Of a stretch of 5,861 nt of DNA, positions 1-5,410 are shown piece after piece (position 1 is the first letter of the stretch; every line of letters begins with the position of its first letter). The stretch lies in assembly GCA_937871705.1 (NCBI GenBank), contig CALMOO010000890.1:19644-25504 (forward strand). Reading direction: 5' to 3'. Below the pieces are notes generated by a model, which was not told the DNA's origin, ran no database searches, and was given only the letters and a program-made list of their open reading frames with translations. This stretch comes from an uncultured Hymenobacter sp. (lineage in GTDB: Bacteria > Bacteroidota > Bacteroidia > Cytophagales > Hymenobacteraceae). The position numbers and the translations under genes are program-made.

Positions 1-7
1 GTGCCGG

Positions 8-50
8 GTAAAAACACAAGAATTGACAAGTAAAAACCCAAGAATTCGAC
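8..50. repeat. Two imperfect direct copies of a ~20-bp element, 22-bp spacing
   Basis: Copy 1 (8-27) reads gtaaaaacacaagaattgac. Copy 2 starts at 30 and reads gtaaaaacccaagaatt, followed by cgac (30-50). They differ by one substitution (A/C at the ninth base) and one inserted C near the end. The 22-bp start-to-start distance is about two helical turns, so two bound proteins would sit on the same DNA face. The pair lies about 107 bp before the start of the Pht5-like gene and is AT-rich against a GC-rich background. A tandem operator is a reasonable inference. LytTR-type response regulators are one family known to bind paired direct repeats about two turns apart, but no regulator is visible here. 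The repeat could equally belong to a gene left of the window. Confidence 0.6.
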
Positions 51-156
51 TTAGCCCTAGGGGCGCCGGGTCGGACCTTTGCTTTCGTTAATTCGGCTGC
101 CAGGCCACTCTTTTCTGCCCCTGCCTGCTGGCCGCTCACGCGAAGAAAACCGATTT

Positions 157-1158
157 ATGAGTAAGCCAACCTTGCAAATTGCCTTCGGCGAATACGACCG
201 GACCCGGGTGCTGGCCGATGGTACCGTCCAAATAAAGGGGGTCGAGGCCCACTTTCATAGCCACCGCATCGTCACCGAAGTATTCGCGGGCATGGTGCGC
301 GACCGGGCCTACGACGTATCCGAGCTGGGGATGTCCTATTTTCTGCGCACGATGGACTTCGAGGAGCCGCCTTTTCTGGCGCTCCCCGTGTTTCCCAACC
401 GGTGTTTTCGGCACTCCGCCATCTACGTCAACGTGGCTAGCGGCATTAAAACGCCGGCGGACCTGGCCGGAAAAACAGTCGGCGAGTTTGCTATGTACGG
501 CCACGACGCCGGCGTGTGGCCCAAGGGCATTTTGGCGGACGAGTACGGCGTGACGCCCGAGCAGTGCCGCTGGGTTATTGGTGGCCTCGACTGGCCCCTG
601 AAGCCCATCGACTTCGTGCCCCAGCCCCACCCGGCCAACGTGCAGGTGACGCAGCTGCCGAACGGCACGGACCTGGGCCAGCTGCTCGAAAACGGCGAGA
701 TTGACGCCTTAATCTCGGCCGACGTGCCCAAGTGCGTGCTAGAAAAATCGCCCAAGGTGGTGCGGCTCTTCGATGACTACGTGGCCACAGAGCGCACCTA
801 TTTCCAGCGCACGGGGATTTTCCCCATGATGCACACGGTTGTGGTGCGCCGGGAGCTGGCGGCGCAGCACCCCGACCTGGTCCGCGCCGTGTACCAGGGC
901 TTTTGCGACGCGGAGGACGTAGTAAAAGAGCAGTACACGCAGGGGATGATTTTCAATAACATGGCCACGATGATGCCCTGGTTCAACCAGCTCGTGGACG
1001 ACGACCGGAACCTGCTGGGGGCCGACTGGTGGCCGGCTGGCCTGGCGGCGAATCGCCAGGCGGTGGATACGTTTCTGCGCTACCACTACGAGCAGGGACT
1101 CTCGAAGCGGCGGCTGACGTGCGCAGACATCTTCGTGCCGGACTTGCTGACTACCTAA
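157..1158 (+). CDS. Pht5-like protein (4,5-dihydroxyphthalate decarboxylase / substrate-binding-protein fold)
   Basis: A 333-residue protein whose length matches the Pht5 family, about 330 residues as I recall. Pht5 is annotated as converting 4,5-dihydroxyphthalate to protocatechuate, although many relatives are labelled ABC-transporter substrate-binding proteins because they share that fold. Family-like blocks are visible in order: GEYDRTRVLADG (11-22), YDVSELGMSYFL (52-63), ALPVFPNRCFRHSAIYVN (75-92), FPMMHTVVVRREL (222-234) and, near the C-terminus, WWPAGLAANR (291-300) followed by FLRYHYEQGLSKRRL (306-320). I chose ATG 157 because similarity begins at once after it. An in-frame TTG at 79 would add 26 residues that resemble neither the family nor a signal peptide. 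With no signal peptide the product is probably cytoplasmic, which favours an enzyme over a periplasmic binding protein. The preceding bases (cgaagaaaaccgattt) are A-rich without a Shine-Dalgarno core. The decarboxylase at 1256 follows in the same direction after 97 bp, so co-transcription is likely. The true substrate is unknown. Confidence 0.85.
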   Translation: MSKPTLQIAFGEYDRTRVLADGTVQIKGVEAHFHSHRIVTEVFAGMVRDRAYDVSELGMSYFLRTMDFEEPPFLALPVFPNRCFRHSAIYVNVASGIKTPADLAGKTVGEFAMYGHDAGVWPKGILADEYGVTPEQCRWVIGGLDWPLKPIDFVPQPHPANVQVTQLPNGTDLGQLLENGEIDALISADVPKCVLEKSPKVVRLFDDYVATERTYFQRTGIFPMMHTVVVRRELAAQHPDLVRAVYQGFCDAEDVVKEQYTQGMIFNNMATMMPWFNQLVDDDRNLLGADWWPAGLAANRQAVDTFLRYHYEQGLSKRRLTCADIFVPDLLTT

Positions 1159-1180
1159 CGCCGCCGAACCCTACCCCCCC

Positions 1181-1210
1181 GCTGCTCTCGGCCCCCGCGG
1201 GCCCGGCAGC
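1181..1210 (+). other. GC-rich stem-loop between the two decarboxylase genes
   Basis: An outer stem GCTGC (1181-1185) / GCAGC (1206-1210) encloses an inner stem GGCCC (1190-1194) / GGGCC (1199-1203) with a 4-nt loop. It is immediately preceded by a run of seven C (1174-1180). No T tract follows, so it does not look like an intrinsic terminator. It could be an mRNA-stabilising or processing structure within a two-gene transcript, or chance in GC-rich DNA. Confidence 0.3.
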
Positions 1211-1255
1211 CACTAGGCGGCCGAGCCCACTACCTAACTTACAAGAACTCTTCCC

Positions 1256-2245
1256 ATGCGCTTCATCGGTTTAGAAGAGCATTTTGTCACGGCGGAGATA
1301 CTGCAAGCCTGGCGCGCACTCGACCCCCGCTGGCAGGACCTGGCGCAGCCGGCCTCGGCCACTGGCGAGACGGGCCGCCGCCTACTCGAACTGGGCCCCG
1401 AGCGCTTCGCCGCGATGGCCCAAACCGGCCTCGACGTGCAGGTCCTTTCCCTGACGGCCCCCGGCGTGCAAAACCTGCGGCCGGCCGAGGCGGTGGCGCT
1501 GCAAACCGCCACTAACGACCAGCTCGCCGCCGCGGTGCGCGCGCACCCCGACCGCCTACAGGGCCTGGCTACGCTCGCCACCCCGAATCCGGCCGCCGCC
1601 GCGCAAGAACTGGAGCGAGCCGTGACGAAGCTGGGGCTCAACGGCGCGCTAGTCTTTGGCCGCACCCGCGAGCGTTCCCTTGACGACCCGTACTTCTGGC
1701 CGATTTTCGAGGCCGCCGCCGCGCTGAATTGCCCGCTCTACCTTCACCCGCAGTCGCCGCCGCTGGCAGTGCGGGCCGCGTACTACACGGGCTTTGGCGA
1801 GGCCGTGGACACCGTCTTCGCTACCCACGGCCTTGGCTGGCACTACGAAACGGGCGTGCAGCTGCTGCGCCTGCTGCTAAGCGGCGTGTTCGACCGCTTC
1901 CCTACCCTCCAAATAATCGTGGGCCACTGGGGCGAGGTGGTGCTGTTCTACGTGGAGCGCGTGCAGCAACTCGCTACGCTGAAGCAGCTCGCCCAGCCCC
2001 TGGCCGAGTATGTGCGCCGCAACGTGTACGTGACGCCCAGCGGCATGCTGAGCCGACGCTACCTACGCTGGGCGACCGAAGTAGTGGGCCTCGAGCGCCT
2101 GCTGTTCTCCACCGATTATCCCTTTGAGCCCGCCGCGCTGCATGGGGCTCGGCACTTCTTGGCAGAAGCACCGCTGAGCGCGGTCGACCAAGAGAAAATT
2201 GCCTGCGGCAACTGGGACCGACTGTGCGCCGGCATTCGGCGCTAA
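1256..2245 (+). CDS. Amidohydrolase-2 family metal-dependent decarboxylase (gamma-resorcylate / 2,3-dihydroxybenzoate type)
   Basis: A 329-residue (beta/alpha)8 amidohydrolase of the ACMSD-like decarboxylase group, which removes CO2 non-oxidatively from hydroxybenzoate-type acids using a divalent metal. The N-terminal GLEEHF gives the ExH ligand pair Glu7 and His9. LYLHPQ supplies His164, GHWGE supplies His224 and Glu227, and FSTDYPFE supplies Asp287. These fit the Glu8/His10/His164/Asp287 metal set I recall for gamma-resorcylate decarboxylase. Arg235, eleven residues after the GHWGE histidine, matches its substrate-contacting arginine. The C-terminal GNWDRL (318-323) resembles the family's GNxxRL ending. 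The start is fixed by the metal motif lying at residues 7-9. No Shine-Dalgarno is seen before ATG 1256. It follows the Pht5-like gene by 97 bp on the same strand, so both may act on the same or sequential aromatic carboxylates. The substrate cannot be read from sequence: 2,3-dihydroxybenzoate, gamma-resorcylate, 5-carboxyvanillate or something new are all possible. Confidence 0.9.
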   Translation: MRFIGLEEHFVTAEILQAWRALDPRWQDLAQPASATGETGRRLLELGPERFAAMAQTGLDVQVLSLTAPGVQNLRPAEAVALQTATNDQLAAAVRAHPDRLQGLATLATPNPAAAAQELERAVTKLGLNGALVFGRTRERSLDDPYFWPIFEAAAALNCPLYLHPQSPPLAVRAAYYTGFGEAVDTVFATHGLGWHYETGVQLLRLLLSGVFDRFPTLQIIVGHWGEVVLFYVERVQQLATLKQLAQPLAEYVRRNVYVTPSGMLSRRYLRWATEVVGLERLLFSTDYPFEPAALHGARHFLAEAPLSAVDQEKIACGNWDRLCAGIRR

Positions 2246-2255
2246 GGGCGCGGGG

Positions 2256-2477
2256 CTACGCTACGGGAACTGGCCTCTCATTTCGCAACGCCCTGTCTTT
2301 AGGGAGCAACTGCGCTTCCGCCTGGGTCAGGTAGTACTCCGGGCTGGCCATAATCTGCTGAAACAGCTAGTCGCCGACGGCCTCGTAAAAGTATTTGGAC
2401 GGCAGACTTTTCTACGAGGCTGATAGCCCCTGCACTACGTCCTGGCGGAAGGCAGACTCGATGAGTGTAGCGTACAT
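2256..2477 (-). pseudogene. N-terminal remnant of an EgtD-type histidine N-alpha-methyltransferase
   Basis: Reading leftwards from an ATG at 2477-2475, the frame begins MYATLIESAFRQDVVQGLSAS, then a TAG (2414-2412), KSLPSKYFYEAVGD, a second TAG (2369-2367), and LFQQIMASPEYYLTQAEAQLL. The run QDV..GLSA..KSLPSKYFY...G..LF..IM..PEYYLT is the hallmark N-terminus of the EgtD / DUF2260-like methyltransferase family (Methyltransf_33), which makes hercynine from histidine in ergothioneine synthesis. Both TAG codons could come from CAG by a single C-to-T change. Recognisable similarity ends near 2301 and the frame closes at a TAG at 2256, so about 60 residues of an expected ~320 remain and the SAM-binding core is absent. 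The gene is dead: truncated and twice nonsense-mutated. Its 5' end overlaps, in another frame, the readthrough tail of the isochorismatase-like pseudogene. The assignment rests on motif recall without alignment, but the match is long enough that I am fairly sure of the family. Confidence 0.75.
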
Positions 2478-3094
2478 GGCAGAGGGATAGAGCGGTGAAT
2501 CACCGAAAGCGGGCCAGGCGCAGGCCGTGCTCCGATAGACCTGACCAACTCTATCACTTGCTCCGTACGTAGGACGGTAGCAAATCCCGTATGAAGGCTG
2601 GCCAATTCCGTTTGATGGACCAGCTCAGCGAGATAGTGCTGGCCGTCAAACCCTATTTTATCGAAGGTAGCGGTGGCATTGGCCAATAGGTAGGTTTCAA
2701 ACCCTAGGTTGCCAGCCATCCGAGCGGTCGTCGACACGCAGTGGTCGGTAGTCAGGCCCACAATGACTAGGGATTGAATTTGTTGCGCTTCCAGATAGGC
2801 TTGCAACCCAGCGCTGATAAAGTCGCTGTTCACCGCTTTCGAAAAGACGGGTTCTCCCTCAATAGGTTTTACCTCCTCTTTGAACTCGTTGCTAGGCTGG
2901 CCCACCCCCATAATGGAACCCGGAACAACCGAATCGTGGCGTACATGCACAACTGGTCAGCCTTGGGCACGCCACTTACTGAGTAGGCGTTTGGCATTTG
3001 CCTCCGCCTGTGGGTTATTTCTACTACCCCACTGAGCGTGCTCGTCAAACGCTTTTTGCATGTCAATGAGTAGTAAAGCAGGCGTCTTTTTCAT
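2435..3094 (-). pseudogene. Isochorismatase-family cysteine hydrolase interrupted by an in-frame TGA
   Basis: The frame opens at ATG 3094-3092 with MKKTPALLLIDMQKAFDEH, runs 45 codons, hits TGA at 2959-2957, then continues in the same frame with PVVHVRHDSVVPGS to a TAA at 2437-2435. Apart from codon 46 the fold is complete. Catalytic Asp11 sits in LLLIDMQ, Lys86 in VFSKAVNSDF, and the nucleophile Cys119 in GLTTDHCVSTTARMA with the expected TDHC context. The family includes isochorismatases, nicotinamidases and related small amidases, and the exact substrate is unknown. The split is one substitution, for example TGG to TGA. A restart at the GTG 2950-2948 would lack Asp11 and so should be inactive. 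Family homology ends around EQVIELVRSI (2520-2566). The last ~30 residues are proline/serine-rich, unlike the family, and run out of frame over the egtD remnant, so the original stop was probably lost. Its GC content is visibly lower than that of its neighbours. Sequencing error cannot be excluded for the single TGA. Confidence 0.8.
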
Positions 3095-3183
3095 GATGGA
3101 AAGCGATTAAAACAACTTAACAAACTTTCACGAAGGCATGGTTTTTCCTGCCTGGCACGCAGGGGAATCAGCAACTTAGTTGA

Positions 3184-3399
3184 TTACGCTTGTTGCGCGT
3201 TGTTTTTTATTCTTAAGCCACCGCTACTCCCCAGCTTAATTACCTGAAAAATGAGGAAGTAGGGCATCCACGGGCAAAGCTTAATTGCCAGAATCCAATC
3301 AACGGCATTGCGCAAAGGTACCTTCCTGCTATAAGTGGCTTGAAAAAGCTTATGCCGCAGGGAATTTTTGACTTTTAAAAACCGGTAGCTGACCCCCAC
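3184..3399 (-). pseudogene. Unassigned short C-terminal-like fragment
   Basis: An open frame of 71 codons from GTG 3399 to TAA 3184, just downstream of the pirin gene on the same strand. I do not recognise it. Its middle, VDWILAIKLCPWMPYFLIFQ (about residues 33-52), is hydrophobic and aromatic, like a membrane-associated helix or the C-terminal end of a membrane-bound enzyme. It is flanked by basic residues (YRFLKVKNSLRHKLF before; RIKNNAQQ after). Codon choice looks protein-like, and base composition is lower-GC, like the isochorismatase pseudogene. The GTG lies inside the stem-loop that appears to terminate the pirin operon and has no ribosome-binding signal, so translation from there is doubtful. 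The in-frame TAG at 3414-3412 blocks a longer protein. The best reading is a decayed 3' remnant of a larger gene, with chance ORF as the alternative. Confidence 0.3.
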
Positions 3400-3402
3400 C
3401 GG
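3377..3402 (-). terminator. Putative intrinsic terminator of the azoreductase-DoxX-reductase-pirin operon
   Basis: On the minus strand a CCGGT arm (3402-3398) and an ACCGG arm (3386-3382) pair perfectly over 5 bp around an 11-nt loop. They are followed directly by TTTTT (3381-3377). The hairpin starts 14 nt after the pirin stop codon, where a terminator would be expected. The stem is short, so efficiency is uncertain. Confidence 0.5.
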
Positions 3403-3415
3403 GTAGGATGACTAC

Positions 3416-4252
3416 TTAAAACTTACCGGCCTGGTAGTCGGCGTAGGCTTGCGTTATCTCCTCCTGCGTATTCATGACGAAGGGCCCCCGCGCTACCACC
3501 GGCTCGTGCAGCGGCCGGCCCGCGTAGAACATCACCCGGAGCGAGGTCGTGGCGTGCAACGTGATTTCGCTGGTTTCCGCCGCTTCCGGCAAGCCGTTCA
3601 GCAGCAGGACCGCCCCAGCGGCGGCCGGCACCTGGTCGCGGCCGAAGGTGCCGGCTCCCGCCAACACGTACAAAAAGCCGGTGTAGTCCGCCGGCAGGTC
3701 CTGCGTGGCGGTCTGCCCGGCCGCCACCAGTATTTCCACCATCGTCACCGGCACGTGGTTTTTAGTCGGCGACACCACATCCGCCGAGTTGCCGGAGTAC
3801 ACCCGGTAGGTAACGCCCGGTTCCTGGCGCGTCGGGGCACTGCAGCCGGGAATGTCCTGGTAGCGGGGCGTGGTCATTTTCTGCGCTTGCGGTAGGTTTA
3901 CCCACAGCTGCAGGGTGTGCACGGTGGTGCCGGCCGGGGGCGCTTCCAGGTGCGTCAGACCGCGGCCGGCCGTCATCCACTGGGCGTCGCCGGGGTGGAG
4001 CACCCCACTCCCTCCCTCGTTATCGGCGTGGTGCAGTTCACCGGCCAGCACGTACGTGACCGTTTCCATACCGCGGTGTGGGTGGTGGTCGAAGGCTTCG
4101 CGTTGAAACTCGTCCTCCGCCATTATTAGGAAGGGGTCAAACAGGTGCGTCTGGCCGGCGGGCAGCACGAGGCCGGACGCATGGCTGGGGTTATGCTTGG
4201 TCAGCCGCACCTGCCAGGTTTGCTTGATAGCGCGTTGCGCGGGAGTGTTCAT
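3416..4252 (-). CDS. Pirin family protein (bicupin)
   Basis: A 278-residue protein of the pirin/YhhW type, two cupin domains in tandem. The N-terminal cupin keeps the metal site: HHPHRGMETVTYVLAGEL (56-73) supplies His57 and His59, and GLTHLEAPP (98-106) supplies His101 and Glu103. This matches the His-His-His-Glu iron-binding set of characterised pirins. The C-terminal cupin (about 165-265) includes LPADYTGFLYVLAGAGTF. Family members are cytoplasmic. Some show quercetin 2,3-dioxygenase activity, and others act as redox-sensing partners. Neither role can be chosen here. Start ATG 4252 gives a normal N-terminus (WQVRLTKHNPSHASG, 13-27). It is the last of four same-strand genes, 65 bp after the upstream reductase and 14 nt before a likely terminator. 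Its association with an azoreductase and DoxX points to quinone or electrophile stress, or turnover of flavonoid-like compounds. Confidence 0.93.
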   Translation of the reverse strand: MNTPAQRAIKQTWQVRLTKHNPSHASGLVLPAGQTHLFDPFLIMAEDEFQREAFDHHPHRGMETVTYVLAGELHHADNEGGSGVLHPGDAQWMTAGRGLTHLEAPPAGTTVHTLQLWVNLPQAQKMTTPRYQDIPGCSAPTRQEPGVTYRVYSGNSADVVSPTKNHVPVTMVEILVAAGQTATQDLPADYTGFLYVLAGAGTFGRDQVPAAAGAVLLLNGLPEAAETSEITLHATTSLRVMFYAGRPLHEPVVARGPFVMNTQEEITQAYADYQAGKF

Positions 4253-4317
4253 GATTTTACACGAAAAGTAAAGGCCAGTTAAAAGCGGCAGTCCGGGCAG
4301 GGAGGTCTTAGCTGCTA

Positions 4318-4923
4318 TCAGCCCTTTTTAAGCAGATTAAGCGACGCCAGCGGGCCTTTGGCTTGCTGCAGCTGGCTGCCCCCGGCGAGCGTGCCCAGGG
4401 TAACGGCGTTGAAGCCCAGGGATTCGATGAGGGCCGCGACCTCGGCATTGGCGTCCGCGTGGTCGCCGGAAACGAATAGGACCCGCTTGCCCGCGCTCTC
4501 CTGCGGGGCGGCTGCCAGCACCTTGAAATAAAGCGTGTTGAAGGCTTTTACTAACCGGGCCCCCGGCACTTGCTCGCGCACCACCTCGCTGGACGCGCGG
4601 CCATTTAAGTCGGCAACCTGAAAATCGGGTGCGAAGGTGAGGTAATGATTAGTTGCGTCGATAACAAGGCGCTGGTCCCAGTTGGTCAAGTTCGGCAGGG
4701 TGGCGAGTTGCGCCCAAGGCAGGGCCAGCAGCACAATATCTGCCTGGGCGGCGTCGGCCGGGGTGCCGGCTACCGCCCCCGCGCCCAGCGCCGCAATAGT
4801 GTCCGCCAGCAGGGCCGGGTCCTTACGGCTGCTCAGGGTGACGGTATAGCCCGCTTTTAGGAGATGGCCGGCCACGGCCTGGGCAATATTGCCCGCGCCG
4901 ATGATACCAAATGTCTTTTTCAT
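4318..4923 (-). CDS. NADP-binding F420-reductase-like oxidoreductase
   Basis: A 201-residue Rossmann protein of the F420_oxidored / NADPH-dependent F420 reductase-like family. The dinucleotide fold opens at residue 4 with FGIIGAGNIAQAVAGHLLKAG. After beta-2 comes SSRK (31-34), a serine/arginine pair typical of NADP rather than NAD binding. The domain continues through DIVLLALPW (62-70) and VIDATNHY (87-94). The block ARLVKAFNTL (122-131) is the family's conserved VKAFNT motif. The end (GSQLQQAKGPLASLNLL, 182-198) is typical of short members lacking a large C-terminal domain. Such genes are widespread in bacteria with no F420, so the hydride acceptor is probably not F420 here and remains unknown. 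ATG 4923 is clear from the motif position, and no Shine-Dalgarno is visible (aaaacgagctt precedes). It lies 93 bp after the DoxX gene, a gap that carries a strong inverted repeat, and 65 bp before pirin. Confidence 0.88.
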   Translation of the reverse strand: MKKTFGIIGAGNIAQAVAGHLLKAGYTVTLSSRKDPALLADTIAALGAGAVAGTPADAAQADIVLLALPWAQLATLPNLTNWDQRLVIDATNHYLTFAPDFQVADLNGRASSEVVREQVPGARLVKAFNTLYFKVLAAAPQESAGKRVLFVSGDHADANAEVAALIESLGFNAVTLGTLAGGSQLQQAKGPLASLNLLKKG

Positions 4924-4962
4924 AAGCTCGTTTTCGATTGATTTGCTGAATAAATAAGCCTG

Positions 4963-4998
4963 CTGGCCCCGGAAGGAGGAACTGCCTGCCGGGGCCAG
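4963..4998 (-). terminator. Strong inverted repeat between the DoxX and reductase genes (attenuator or partial terminator)
   Basis: Perfect 10-bp arms CTGGCCCCGG (4963-4972) and CCGGGGCCAG (4989-4998) flank a 16-nt loop. In the minus-strand transcript the stem is followed, five bases later, by TTATTTATT. It begins 18 nt after the DoxX stop and ends 39 nt before the reductase start. The T-rich stretch is interrupted, so full termination is unlikely. Attenuation or a 3'-end-protecting structure that lowers downstream expression is more plausible. Confidence 0.55.
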
Positions 4999-5016
4999 TG
5001 GCGTAGCCGGCCGCGG

Positions 5017-5385
5017 TTAAGCCGTTGCCGGCGCCGGGCGGCGCAGCCACAGCACGGCCGAGAGCAAGAGCAACAGCACGATGGCCGGCACCCCGTTGGC
5101 AATGCCGCCCGGAATCTTGGTGGCGTGCATGAGCACCGCGCCCAGCATGACCACCAGCAGCCCCATGGCGGCCGGCCGGGTAAAGCGGGGTACTAGCAGG
5201 CCAATGCCCCCAAGCACCTCGGCCCCGGCGATGAGATAAGCCAGAATGCCGGGCAGGCCGATTCCGCTAAACATGTTGACCGTGCCAGTCATGTCGGTAA
5301 ATTTTTTCACGCCGGAGGCGATGAAGGCCAGCCCAAGCAGTGCTTGCAAAACCCAGGCAATAATGTTGCGCGTGGAAGACGACAT
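5017..5385 (-). CDS. DoxX family integral membrane protein
   Basis: A 122-residue inner-membrane protein with four predicted hydrophobic helices: about 8-26, 46-65, 71-88 and 98-114. The first helix ends in the DoxX-like ASGVKKFTD (23-31). The second opens after FSGIGLPGILAYLIAGAEVLGGIGLLVP (39-66), where Glu56 in the GAE element and the glycine pattern are conserved in DoxX/DUF417-like proteins. A basic tail (WLRRP) follows the last helix. DoxX was named from archaeal thiosulfate:quinone oxidoreductase, and bacterial relatives often sit beside oxidoreductases and are implicated in redox stress. A catalytic role is not established for this type. ATG 5385 leaves a short cytoplasmic N-terminus. 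The gene starts 25 nt after the azoreductase stop, a spacing consistent with one operon, and the spacer is pyrimidine-rich without a Shine-Dalgarno. Confidence 0.9.
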   Translation of the reverse strand: MSSSTRNIIAWVLQALLGLAFIASGVKKFTDMTGTVNMFSGIGLPGILAYLIAGAEVLGGIGLLVPRFTRPAAMGLLVVMLGAVLMHATKIPGGIANGVPAIVLLLLLSAVLWLRRPAPATA

Positions 5386-5410
5386 AAAAAGGGGATTTAG
5401 GAAGGGAGGA

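Noticed and set aside
51..81. Bacteroidota-type promoter (TTAG, 19-bp gap, GACCTTTG) before the Pht5-like gene
   Set aside because: Only a loose match to the TTTG / TAnnTTTG consensus with a mismatch in each box; too weak to annotate.
79..156. Upstream extension of the Pht5-like gene to a TTG at 79
   Set aside because: The extra 26 residues have no family similarity and are not a signal peptide; the conserved N-terminus starts right after ATG 157.
136..755. Long minus-strand open frames across the Pht5-like gene
   Set aside because: Antisense frames of a GC-rich gene, rich in His/Arg/Gly/Pro with no recognisable motif.
1234..1665. A 143-codon minus-strand frame opposite the amidohydrolase
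   Set aside because: Low-complexity Ser/Arg/Ala composition; the opposite strand carries the conserved metal-site gene.
2239..2251. GCGC/GCGC hairpin at the amidohydrolase stop as a terminator
   Set aside because: Only 4 bp of stem and no T tract.
2199..2423. Plus-strand frame running past the amidohydrolase stop
   Set aside because: It is the antisense of the egtD remnant and overlaps the amidohydrolase end; no homology seen.
2869..3066. Separate 65-codon minus-strand gene starting with MTCKKRL
   Set aside because: It is an out-of-frame reading of the isochorismatase-like pseudogene, whose true frame has clear family motifs.
3147..3163. CCTGC/GCAGG hairpin as a terminator between the orphan fragment and the hydrolase pseudogene
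   Set aside because: For minus-strand transcripts the stem is followed by A residues rather than T, and on the plus strand the T run comes before the stem.
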